Part shown: one piece after another, positions 10,296-19,762 of the stretch
Position numbering within the stretch: the stretch's first letter is position 1
How the letters are laid out: each line of letters begins with the position of its first letter
Source: Gnetum montanum
Lineage: Eukaryota > Streptophyta > Gnetopsida > Gnetales > Gnetaceae
Assembly: GCA_015680685.1 (NCBI GenBank)
Contig: MNCI01016148.1
Coordinates: 595,993-624,143, forward strand
Reading direction: 5' to 3'
Length of the DNA: 28,151 nucleotides
Program-made: the position numbers and the translations under genes
The notes under the pieces: generated by a model
Databases searched by the model: none
What the model was told of the DNA's origin: nothing
Seen by the model: only the letters and a program-made list of their open reading frames with translations

Positions 10296-10530
10296 GTCCT
10301 TACTTGGTGTGGTTCTCATAAAAAAATGATAAGAATTGAAAGCACACCCCTTGGACAAAATAAATGCATACGTCCTTGCATGATGTGGTTCTCATCAAAA
10401 AAAAAAAGATGAGGATTCAAAGCACACCCCTTGGACAAAATAAATGCATGTGTCTTTGCATGGTGTGGTTTCCGTTTCAAAAAAAAGGAGAGAGATTCAA
10501 AGCACATCTCTTACATAGAATAAATGAGCT
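10296..10530 (+). repeat. three tandem copies of a 76-80 bp unit
   Basis: Units start at 10296, 10372 and 10452. Each contains a word like GTCCTTGCATGATGTGGTT, an A-run of 7 to 11 bases, then ATTCAAAGCACACC and AATAAATG. Units 1 and 2 are the closest pair; unit 3 differs more and leads into GAGCTACAAGCA. The same unit is present once in E2 (18198-18290), also followed by GAGCTACAAGCA. This is an expansion specific to E1, or a contraction in E2. Confidence 0.9.
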
Positions 10531-11718
10531 ACAAGCATTGGTTATGGAACTAGTCCCCTCTAACTAAGGCCCTTCCTCACTTCCTACTTCTTTTCTAATA
10601 AGGAATGGTGGTTGTTTTGTGGGAGCACTCTTGTGTCTCAAGGGATGGATTGGTCTTAGAATGTCGATGTGAGTCATTGAATGTGGTTGGTTTTGGTATG
10701 GATTAAGGATGGATCCTATCAAGTCATTTAACCACAAAATCCACAAGGGACTTCATGTGTCTGTAATTAGGAACTCCATTCCTCTCTCTCTCTCTCATCC
10801 ATCTATGCTTTCCATGTTCCACCTCATTGCCAATTTCATGTTTTGGTTCGATATCCTGGTTTGATGTGTCAGAATTCTTAGTTAGTTACTTCCAAGTTTT
10901 TGTACTTAACTTCTATAACCACTAATCATCCATGAAGCCCATGGACTCTTTGGTTTGAGGTTATGCAAGGGCATAAAAGGCCTATGCTTTCTTTGGGGAG
11001 GAACCACTTACATATCTTTTGGTTGGATTAGTTAAGTTCTTTACCCATAGACATTTTTACAATCAAATTATTTTTGTTTACCCCATCAATGACATCCAAT
11101 TGTACACATCTTCACAAAAATTTTCAGTGAATTCTTCTTTTCATTGTTGTGAATTCTTATACCCTCTTCAAATATTTCCTTGTATTGAACTTTTTCAAAT
11201 TTAATTAACCACTTAATTTAATTAACCCTATCTATCAGCATTCCCACTAACATTTCTCAAGGAACCAATCAACCTCAATCACAACCTAGCTGAGTGTAAC
11301 TAGCAATGAGACAAGGCATTTAATAGTTATGTTTTACACATTGCATATAATTCATGATTCTATTGTGATTGTAGTGGGAAGCATGGATTGGAAGTAGGAT
11401 TATCTTCACCAAGGATGATGTAGCATGACCACACAATGAGGACTATTCGTAATTGTGGGATCTCTACTCTCTCTTATTCTTCTACTGCCAAGAGGTGTTG
11501 GATGTCAATATTTTCGAGGGTGTTCACTCTCTTATCATGAACATCCAATGTTGTAAAAATTGTAATTCTGTACACTTGGGAACTTAGAGTCTTTATGTTT
11601 GTTTCATCTGGGTCAATTTGTGTGAAAGTCAATAATTCCATACCTACCCAATATGTTATGTTGTAAAGAACTTGTTCCTCCTCTTCTTCTTCACTCAAGG
11701 AGGAGTTTTCATTCATTC
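10531..11718 (+). other. long 3' internal region of element E1, non-coding
   Basis: This stretch aligns by eye with 18340-19752 in E2. Shared anchors are CTAACTAAGGCCCTTCC, GGTTATGCAA-GGCAT (near 10960 and 18752), CTTTGGGGAGGA-CCACTT (near 10990 and 18781), and the run from AATAATTCCATACC to the polypurine tract (near 11630 and 19676). A (TC)n microsatellite lies at about 10781-10796. No open frame has recognisable homology. A long non-coding region between pol or gag and the 3' LTR is known in several plant gypsy lineages. Confidence 0.7.
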
Positions 11719-11727
11719 ATGGGGGTA
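11719..11727 (+). other. polypurine tract of E1
   Basis: CATGGGGGTA sits immediately before the TGATGAATCA start of the LTR at 11728. The identical arrangement CATGGGGGTA-TGATGAATCA occurs in E2 at 19753-19772. The polypurine tract primes plus-strand DNA synthesis and marks the 3' LTR, so the LTR at 11728 is a 3' LTR, not a 5' or solo LTR. Confidence 0.8.
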
Positions 11728-12565
11728 TGATGAATCACCATTTTGTGTTGGCCCCAATATCAGGTATATGTGACATTGGGGTCTTGATGCAATGTCGCAT
11801 AAGCAATGTCAAAGCATCTACCCTGGGTCTATAAATACCATGCCTAGGCTCCCATTTTGAGTCATTTTTGGAGTCATTCTTAGTCAAAGTAGCAAAGCTC
11901 TTGCAATTTATCTTCCTTAGAGTTAGAATATTTTTTGAGTGCTCGTAGAAGGAGTCTAAAGTATGTATGGTTCTTTGTTTAAGCACTAATGTACTTGAGC
12001 GTAGCGATGTGATGGGAATAAAATGAACTCTTTTGATAATGCTTGCAACATTGAGAATAGCTTAATATTTTCTTTAATGGATTTTACTTTCTTATTCTTT
12101 ACTTTAATGCATCTGATTAAGCAATTTATTTCTAGCAATTAATGAACACAAGCATGACCACTTCGAGCATTCATATAGTAGTTGGTAATCTAAAAACACT
12201 TAATGTTTGGTAGCCCAACACTGCTATGTGTTCAGAAGGTGTTTAGGAAAGTGGAGTGGTTACATGTGTTAGGCTAGCTAGGCAATAGACATTAGTTTTT
12301 AATCTACTCTACCCTTATTCTTGTTGTAAGCAATTACATCCATAAAATATAAAACGAAAAAAATTCATATACCTTAATTACACTCAAACCATACTCTTGG
12401 GCCTTACAAGTGTAGTTGGTAAGATAATGAACATTTTCAATGTCGTTTCACTTCCTAGAGAAACTAGTGTATGAGATAACTATAGGTCCACAAAATTTGA
12501 CTAGATCATGCATAACACCTTCATGATTTGTATGGTTGGACGTAGGGGTACCTCATCACTCATCA
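11728..12565 (+). repeat. 3' LTR of element E1 (838 bp)
   Basis: The LTR starts TGATGAATCACC and ends GGGGTACCTCATCACTCATCA, the same ends as the two E2 LTRs. A TATA box (TATAAATA) lies at 11830-11837. The part downstream of TATA aligns with the E2 LTRs (ACACTTAATGTTTGGTA, TGTGTTCAGAAGGTG, ATAAAATATAAAA, GATTTGTATGGTTGG). U3 is only about 102 bp before the TATA box, against 228 and 272 bp in E2, because the ATAACAAGG and GGGTATCC repeats are missing. The right edge abuts an RT reading of another element, so the insertion lies inside that element. No 5' LTR partner is visible upstream in the window. Confidence 0.85.
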
Positions 12566-13150
12566 ATTAGTTTTAGACCTATTTGACTAGCTAGAGGGGG
12601 CTTGAGTCTTCTCTCAACTCAACCTTCATCAAGGCTACTATCATATGCATATCATGAAGGGTAATGAAGAGAAGATAATGTGTACCACTTATTACAACTC
12701 ATACAAGTGGCCAATCATGCATTTTTAGTTGTGCAATTGTTCAACTATATTCTACACATACTCAAGAAAGAAAGGTTTTGTCCATACCTAGATAAGTTTG
12801 TTGTTGTATACCTTAATGACATTTCGGTGTACTCTCGCTCAATGGAACAACACATTTAGCATTTGGACCTAGTGTTCTCAAAATTATGGGAGCACAAACT
12901 ATATGTCAAGTGGGAGAAGTGCAAATTTGGTAAGCTAGAGTTGAAATTCTTAGGACACATCATTGGTAGAGGCAAGGTGAAACCAAATCCAAAGAAAGTG
13001 AAGGTCATTTCCATATGGCTTGTACCAAAAGATGTGCATCAAATATGCCAACTCTTAGGGTTGATAAGTTATTTCAAGAAGTATGTTTACAAATTTTCCA
13101 GAGTTATAATAATCTTAAATAGTTTGCAAAAGAAGGAATTTTCCTAAAAC
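12566..13150 (+). pseudogene. reverse transcriptase fragment of element O, broken
   Basis: Coding signal begins directly after the E1 LTR: DLFD and, past a stop, VFSQLNLHQGYYHMHI, where the first catalytic Asp is Asn. It continues KGNEEKIMCTTYYNSYKWP, then the YxDD box reads VVVYLNDISVYSRSM (12809-12820 codes YLND, so one of the two Asp is Asn). The final frame (12863-13147) carries WEKCKFGKLELKFLGHIIG and GKVKPNPKKVKVI, the connection to RNase H. One frame change lies between 12680 and 12800. The wording is chromovirus-like and differs clearly from the P element. The N-terminal half of RT, protease and gag are absent here because of the E1 insertion. Confidence 0.85.
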
Positions 13151-13610
13151 TCAAGTGACTAGTATTAGAAAGCTTTTGAAAAAATTAGGATAGCCCTCAC
13201 AACTTAACTTGTGTTGGCACTTCTTAACTTTTCAAAACCATTTGAAGTTCATATAGCTGCTTTGGATGAGGTGATTGGTGGGGTGCTTGTACCAGACAAT
13301 CATCTAGTGGCATTTGAATCCAAGAAGCTAAATTAGATGGAGTAGTTATGACCAGTGCATGAAAAGGATATGTTTCCATTGTGCATTGCTTTTACACATG
13401 GTAACACTATCTCCTTGGTAGCCCCTTAATAGTAAAAATTGATAACACTACCATGAGCCACCTCCTTAATCAATCCAAGTTAAAGTTGAAGTAAGCTTAA
13501 TGGTTGGGCCTATTACAAAATTTTGATTTTCAATTTGTTTATTGGCCAGGAAGAGAAAATGTGGTAACTGATGGTTTAAGAAAACATGCTTAGGTACACT
13601 CAATAAAGGT
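13151..13610 (+). pseudogene. RNase H of element O, broken
   Basis: The frame reads VLALLNFSKPFEVHIAALDE, then IGGVLVPDNHLVAFESKKLN, a stop, and VHEKDMFPLCIAFTHG. Later parts give VKIDNTTMSHLLNQSK and FQFVYWPGRENVVTDGL. The first catalytic Asp, expected in the VHTDAS-type motif, is replaced (HIAAL), while Asp in KIDN and VTDGL are kept. Several TAG/TAA stops interrupt it. It follows the RT in the normal order and leads into the integrase. Confidence 0.8.
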
Positions 13611-14106
13611 TATGGGGCAACACAAAAAATCTTGGGTGATGATTAGCTATGAAATTTGGTAGAAGATTAAGGATGAATTACATTATGATCAACATGATCA
13701 AGAGTTTTTGAAGTTGATCCATAAAGTTGGTGACTAAAATTTTAGTGAAGTTGAAGGTATTTTCATGTTTAAGCAAAATTGGATTTATGTTCTATATTGG
13801 AATCTATTGCATTTTGAAATCATTGATGATTACCACAACACTATATGGGTAGGTCATTTAAGACACAAATGAATAGTGGGGTTAGTGAAACGAAGTTTCT
13901 ATTGGCCTAACTTGGGTGTTGATGTGGTAAATTTTGTGTAAAGTTGTTTAGTTTGTCGATAAGATAAAAGTTCCAATGAGAAACTAATGGTTCTTCTTCA
14001 GCCCTTGGAAATTCCAAAGCTCACATGGGTGATTGATTTGATGGATTTCATCACTAGAATTCCCATAATATAGGGCTTTTCTAGCATCCTTGTAGTTGTT
14101 GATAAA
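13611..14106 (+). pseudogene. integrase of element O, N-terminal part, interrupted by E2
   Basis: The zinc finger is readable in one frame from about 13830: YHNTIWVGHLRHK, a TGA, IVGLVKRSFYWPNLGVDV, VNFV, a TAA, SCLVCR. The core follows: LLQPLEIPKLTWVIDLMDFI with the first catalytic Asp present, then a TAG and GFSSILVVVDK. The frame stops being integrase at 14106, exactly where the E2 LTR starts, and the next codons of the same protein continue at 20797. In a live element this protein inserts cDNA into the host genome; this one is split by 6.7 kb and has internal stops. Confidence 0.9.
14102..14106 (+). repeat. left copy of the 5-bp target-site duplication of E2
   Basis: ATAAA directly precedes the TGATGAATTATCA start of the E2 5' LTR. 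The other side of E2 carries ATAAG (20797-20801). One of five bases differs, as expected for an old insertion. Removing E2 and one copy restores an uninterrupted integrase frame. Confidence 0.85.
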
Positions 14107-15077
14107 TGATGAATTATCAGTTGGCTGGGTTATTTGATAAAAAGTTAACTTTTTGGTTGGCTTGAATAACAAAGCTTTGATATCTTAGCCTAGATATCCT
14201 AGCTTTGATAATAAGGCTTCAATAACAAGGCCCCAATATCAGGTATCTAGTTCTAGAGCCTCAACATTGGGTATCTGATGTCAAATCCTAAGACATGATG
14301 TTAGATATCCGATATCACAAGATATACATCAGTCTATAAATATAGCACTTGGGCACATGGTTTAGACATTAGTTTCAATAGTTTTTGAAGTGGTTTTTCA
14401 TAGTTTTGTCAATAGAGTAGCTGAACTCTTACAGTTTTATTTCGTAATCTTACAAAATAGTCAGTGAGTGCCTATAGAGTGGCTCTAAGTAAGTTTTATG
14501 AAGTTTTATTCAAGTGGCAATGTACCTAGACATATTCCATGAATGAAAATAAGATCAAGGTTAATTCTTATTCATTGTAGCACTTTGACTTAGATTAGAT
14601 TTACTTTCATTCAATTTACTTTTCATGTACTTAGTTAATATTTACATTTTAATGCATGTTAATTAATTAAGCACATAAGTACAATCACTTCGAGCATATG
14701 TATGACTCTTGGTAATCCTAGCAACACTTAACATTTGGTAACCCAATAGTGTTATATGTGTTCAGGATGTGCACAGGAAGTGGGATCAGATACTTATGTT
14801 AGGGTAGTTGATTATTAATTAGCAATTAGGTTAGTTGAATTGATTATAAATTAAGTTTCAACCTATTGTTAATCATAGAACAATAAAATATAAAATAATA
14901 AAAATCACATGCCTCACTCTAGACTAAACCATATGTGACAAAGCATAGATAATGAACTATGATCAAGACATAGCAATCTAGATGCCACAACTAGTCCTAT
15001 CCATGGAAATCGACTAGATCATGCATGAATGTTTATGATTTGTATGGTTGGGTGTAGGGGTACCTCACCACTCATCA
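14107..15077 (+). repeat. 5' LTR of E2 (971 bp)
   Basis: It starts TGATGAATTATCA and ends TACCTCACCACTCATCA. A TATA box (TATAAATA) lies at 14335-14342. U3 contains short repeats built on AATAACAAGGC and on GGTATCTGATGTCA. Downstream the LTR aligns closely with the 3' LTR through the TATAAATATAGCACTT segment, CATTCCATGAA and the TAATGCATGTTAATTAATTA segment. The LTR supplies promoter and poly(A) functions. It has fewer U3 repeat units than the 3' LTR. Confidence 0.9.
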
Positions 15078-15078
15078 T

Positions 15079-15096
15079 TGGTGCCATTGTTAATGA
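15079..15096 (+). other. decayed primer-binding site of E2
   Basis: TGGTGCCATTGTTAATGA follows the 5' LTR after one T. It resembles the plant gypsy site TGGCGCCGTTGCCGGGGA, complementary to the 3' end of tRNA-Asp. Differences in the first 14 bases are all C-to-T or G-to-A. The site primes minus-strand DNA synthesis. The position right after the LTR supports the call; the tRNA assignment is an inference from partial identity. Confidence 0.7.
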
Positions 15097-15640
15097 TGGT
15101 GCTAGTTATCTAGATTAGTTATATTATACACAATCATTGTAAAGGTATTAATGATCTATCTCTTAGAAAAAATTAATATTTTAAGTCACACACATTATTA
15201 GAAAAAACCATATCTTCTTCACATAGGACCAATAAAGCATTGTATGATGAGAACACTCATAGGAGAAATGATAAGATATATACTAAAGAAAATTGAAGTG
15301 AACAACCTCAAGTAGGGGTTTCTTATGCTCATTTAGACCCTTAGTACACTCAAAGACTACATTCAACTAGTGTAAACAATCCTAGAGGAGATGGAGTAGT
15401 TTCTAGATCAAGGAGGGCCTCAAGGCCTAGGACCTTTTCTAAATCTAGAAAAGATAAATCAAGGGACCATGGGGAGAACTATAGAAGCCATGGTGATTCT
15501 CGCAATTCCTCATCTTCCTCTCCCTCTTCAATGTCTAGTTCTAATGAAGATGAACATAGGTATAGAGATGGAGCTCCACTATAGGGTCAAGATAAAGATA
15601 GGAATTGAACCCAAGGGAAAAATTTAAGACATCACAATGA
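15097..15640 (+). other. E2 leader before gag
   Basis: This is AT-rich sequence between the primer-binding site and the readable gag. From about 15390 a serine/arginine-rich reading begins (SRPRTFSKSRKDKSRDHGEN is visible in one frame), suggesting the basic N-terminal part of Gag. No start codon is certain because the frame is interrupted. Confidence 0.5.
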
Positions 15641-17700
15641 GCATAGATAATATCATAACAATCAAATGAATAGAAATAAAAATTTTCATCACAACATGTC
15701 TGATGACAATGAATCCTTGTTGGCCACTAAGAGCCTAATGGAGATCACGGAGGCAATTAAGATACCCCACATGCATCTTAGGGAGAGTTACCTACCTAGG
15801 NTTTGGCCACTAAGAGCCTAATGGAGATCACGGAGGAAATTAAGATACCCCACATGCATCTTAGGGAGAGTTACCTACCTAGGTTTGATATGAACAATAT
15901 TTTTAAATTTGCAGGATGCTATGACTCTGATCCACAACATCATCTACAAGCCTTCCATGATTTCTATGGCTCATACAACATTAAAAGTGGATGGAAAAAG
16001 CATAAGCGCTATTCTAGGACATTAATTGATGAAGTAGAAAGTTTCTATAGATCATTGGAACCAAGTTCCATTCACTAGTGGTCCATAATGCTGGAACTTT
16101 TCAATGAAAAATACCAAACGTATGTGAGGGTGTCCAACCTGAGGAGACAAATCCAAGAGTGGAAGCAAGAAAATCATGAACCATTGGATGTGCCTTGGAT
16201 AGATACTATTCACTACTACATAGATGCCCAGGCCATGGTTTCTCTGAGGAAAGGCAACTTTTCCACATCTATATGGGCTTCATAATGAAACAAGGGAGAC
16301 ACTTGGGATGTATGCTCCAAGTCAATTATACAAGCTATGAATCCATCAGATCCAAGAGTTGATCAAGCATGTGGAAAAATAAGGAGAGCTATGTAAATGG
16401 GAGAATGTTGAGGAAAATAATTGTGACCTAACTCTTCCAAAGAAAAGGGTCCATATTTATGATAAGAAAAAGGAGGCAGCTCTCAATGAGATGATTTTAC
16501 AATGAACCTTGCCAATACAAAATTCTCTTATTAAGCTTGAAGAAAAGTTGGATAAGATGTCAGAATTGATGAATGAGAAAGTTAAAACTTGCATAAAAAC
16601 CATAAAGGAGAGGTGACATAAAGCAAATTAAGTGATCACAATAAACAAAGGAAGCATAACCAAGAAATAGCTAGGAACACTTTTTGGCAAACAAGAAAAA
16701 TGGTCGAAGGAAGTGAGGCTATAGACTTAACCACAAATGAAGATAATGGAAGTAATATCTTCATATATGACCATTCAAAGGGCCATTGCTTGGTCTTGTT
16801 GCATCTACATGAGTATTGGGCAGGGGCATTAAATCTAAAGTTTGTGTAGAAGTACATGCCTAGGAGATTTTCTCTTTTGCATAGTAATTTTAGACAACCC
16901 CAAAACCAATTGTACTATCCTAGGGGGAATTATTACCAACCTCAACATTGGCATCAACCATAGTGGAAACAACCACAGTCGTGAGGGAGGCCACCACCAA
17001 ACTAGCCCTATCCTTCCTACCAACAAAACCCACATGGATATTATGTTCAACACCCTATTTCACCAACTAGTTTTACTTCCTCTAATTCAAATCACTACTA
17101 TCACTCTCCCAAATATCATTATCCTGCAACATCTTATACAAGATCACCACCTCACACCTCTTAGCTTGCCTCATATCCTCAATACTCTCATACTCACCAC
17201 CATATGTCACCTCCAACAACACAGGAAGGTTCAACATCACAACATCAATAAGAAAAAGCCACTTGTGCTATGAACATACATGTAAATGATAACACTAGTA
17301 GATCTCAACCAAAGTCTCAAAAATGTCCCTTGTAAAGGAAAGGTTGTAAGCCAAAGAAAAACACTCATGGACCTACTACATCACTTGAACCAACATAAGG
17401 CCAATCTAATGCAACAACCTTCTTCACAAAAATGATGTTTCCTAATCATATGAAAAAGCTAATAACCATCACCACTCCAACACAAGACATAAATGATAAA
17501 CCTATCATTGTGGAGAGACAGAAGAATCCATGCATCACCAATAATGATAAAGGATGTAGTTTTGGGCTGGAATTTCAAAATATTAATACAACCCCTATAC
17601 CGACCCACCATAAAGTTCAAGAGCAAGTGTGTGAGAAAAGGCCAGTCTATGTAGTAGCCACTAAACCAAAGACACCTAGTGGCTTAAAATGAGAATATAA
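15640..17700 (+). pseudogene. gag of E2, broken
   Basis: The best-preserved part (15803-16285) gives KIPHMHLRESYLPRFDMNNI, then FKFAGCYDSDPQHHLQAFHD, FYGSYNIKSGW, then FYRSLEPSSIH, a stop at 16076-16078, and MLELFNEKYQTYVRVSNLRR with IQEWKQENHEPLD. This layout (target fold, helix pairs, E-x-L-x2-F-x-E-x-Y) matches the Retrotrans_gag capsid of plant gypsy elements. From 16880 another frame is rich in Tyr, Pro, Gln and His (YPRGNYYQPQHWHQP), like the linker after capsid. Frame 17432-17692 is unassigned. Gag would form the particle that carries element RNA. Stops at 16076 and in the later frames show it is dead. No zinc knuckle is clear. Confidence 0.75.
15720..15883 (+). repeat. 81-bp direct duplication around a single N (assembly scar)
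   Basis: 15720-15800 and 15803-15883 are identical except C15754 versus A15837. Between them lie one undetermined base (15801) and one T. A single N between two overlapping ends is what results when two contigs are joined without merging their overlap. The duplication breaks the gag frame and is probably not biological. The two-allele alternative would also give one mismatch. Confidence 0.85.
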
Positions 17701-18185
17701 AATTTTTTCAAAGATGCATGGAAGTAATTGATTTGCTTATCAATTCTAAAATTTTCTAATTCTTCATATGTTTTTTATTTCTTAATATTTTTCTCTTTTT
17801 TAAGTCATTCACTTTATGTTTTATGAATGTTTATTATGTTTTTATTAATAAAATTGTCAATTCATGATGTAGAAGTCAACTCTATGTGTTGGTTTTTTGT
17901 GTTATGCTATCAAGATGATTGTATAAGTAATTGTGTAAAGCCATGAGACCACCTCATCCATCCCTCTAGTTCTTTGAATAAAAGGTCTTTTTCATGGAAA
18001 CAATTCGGTTCTTCTTTTATGAAACTAGAATTAATTAATGATCATTATACCTTAAAGAAAGAGGAAATGACCAAGTGGGAATGGTAAGAGTGTGACCTCA
18101 AGGGGACCTGTTAGGTTTTCTTATTGACTTCCTTCATGTGGTTTATGACTCCTCTTGGAATGTATCATCACTCTCCCATTGACCA
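17701..18185 (+). other. E2 non-coding region after gag
   Basis: The T-rich patch 17745-17860 resembles 9690-9860 in E1. No pol wording is seen in any frame. This is where protease and RT would be expected in a full element, so the pol deletion point must lie close to 17700. Confidence 0.55.
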
Positions 18186-18197
18186 ATAAAAAGGAAG

Positions 18198-18290
18198 CTC
18201 TGTCTTTGCATGGTATGGTTCCCATTCAAAAAATAAAAATAAAAATAATAATGAAAATTCAAAGCACACCTCTTAGACACAATAACGAGC
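18198..18290 (+). repeat. single copy of the unit triplicated in E1
   Basis: GTCTTTGCATGGTATGGTT is followed by an A-rich run interrupted by T, then ATTCAAAGCACACCTC and GAGCTACAAGCA. It matches the third unit in E1 best. It is single here. Confidence 0.85.
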
Positions 18291-19752
18291 TACAAGCACT
18301 AGTTATGGGGCTAAAAAGACATGTGACCCATGCTTGAAGGTGCCCCTCTAACTAAGGCCCTTCCTTCCTTCTCTTTTTTTCTCTTTTTTGGAGTGATGAT
18401 TATTCTTTGAGGTGGTTTTGGACTCATGGTGGTTGACAAGATGAAACACATCAATGCGAGGTCACTATTCATGGTATGGACTTGGTCTGAACTTGGACAA
18501 ATAGGTATGTTGATCATTTTAATCACACTTGCTACAAGAACCTATTGTGGACATGGTCAAAGTACCTTACATCTCAATCTCTACAATTCCTTCACATTCC
18601 ATTATTCACCTCACTGCTACATGTGATTATGAACCTTTTGGTTTTGTGTAGTATCATGCAACATCCTAACCATGATAGTTGTGTGTTATTTGGAACAAAG
18701 GCATGGTCTACATTTAACTTCTCAAGTGCCCACAAACATCTATAGAGGTGGTTATGCAAAGGCATTATGGTAGGAGCCTACTTTGGGGAGGACCCACTTG
18801 CATAACTTTTGTTGATCATGGCTTTGAATTAACCATCACATCTTCTAAAACATCAATGACAGTTTCTTTGAATTTATGCATGATTGTGGGACTACTTCTC
18901 ATCTATTTCATTAATTTTTCCAACTTTTCTATTTCCATATCCATTAATAATTCTTGGCCATCTTCTAAATTAGACCTTTGGTTTCAATTATTCAAAAACC
19001 TATGTGCTTCCAGAGTTACACTTATTAGTCATAGGGGCTAGGGATGCTTACTTTAAAATTTTCCAACATCCTATTTTTGAACATCATGGTAACTAATAGT
19101 AATTGATCAAAATAATTTGAATAGCTTGATGATTTTAGTTACCTCATAGCCTTGGGCATAGTATGTTGTAATCACCTTGTGCTTACAAGCAAACTAAGGG
19201 ATCCGAAAAGGGTTAATTATTAAGGAAAATTTACCACAACTAATGTTAATCCTTTGGTGACTATAAGTGATGCTAAAAGAAACACCTAAGGAAGAAGGTA
19301 TTTTGCCAAGCATGAAAATAAAGCCAAGAGAGGAACAATGGAGGATATGACCATGAGCAAATCGTAGCACATACAAAATAGTAGCTCAAACTTTGCATGT
19401 TTGCTAGATCCATGGGGTGATGAGAAGAAATTTTAGTCCACCCTTCATGAATGATCTGCATAACCAAAGAAGCATCGACATAACAATCTAGGTTGGAAGT
19501 ATACCACCAATAGTGGCAACAAGAAGAATCATCTTCAGTGAATTCTTGATGACCTCTGCAAATTTTTTAATCTTTAAAGTCTATCTAGTCTTTTTTCCAT
19601 TTTGTCATTTTGCATGCATCCACTCGAATAAAATTTTGTAATGTAACACTTAGAGTCAGTAGTTAGCATCAGTCAATAATTCCATACCTTTTCAATTTTG
19701 TAAAGAAAGATCGATCCTATCCTGTTAACTTGAGGATGATTTTTTATTTAGT
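18291..19752 (+). other. E2 long 3' internal region, non-coding
   Basis: This region corresponds to 10531-11718 in E1 through shared anchors at both ends and near the GGTTATGCAA word at 18752. Short frames (18155-18337, 18426-18626, 18748-19041) show no domain and are not conserved as frames between E1 and E2, so they are unlikely to be genes. Confidence 0.65.
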
Positions 19753-19762
19753 CATGGGGGTA
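19753..19762 (+). other. polypurine tract of E2
   Basis: CATGGGGGTA directly precedes the 3' LTR start TGATGAATCATCA. It is the same sequence as in E1 (11718-11727). It is the plus-strand primer site. Confidence 0.85.

Noticed and set aside
10296-10530. CRISPR-like array
   Set aside because: The three units are contiguous diverged tandem repeats without spacers, in a plant retroelement.
16842-17273. 143-codon frame in E2
   Set aside because: It is a shifted reading of the Pro/Gln/Tyr-rich gag linker, which makes sense in another frame.
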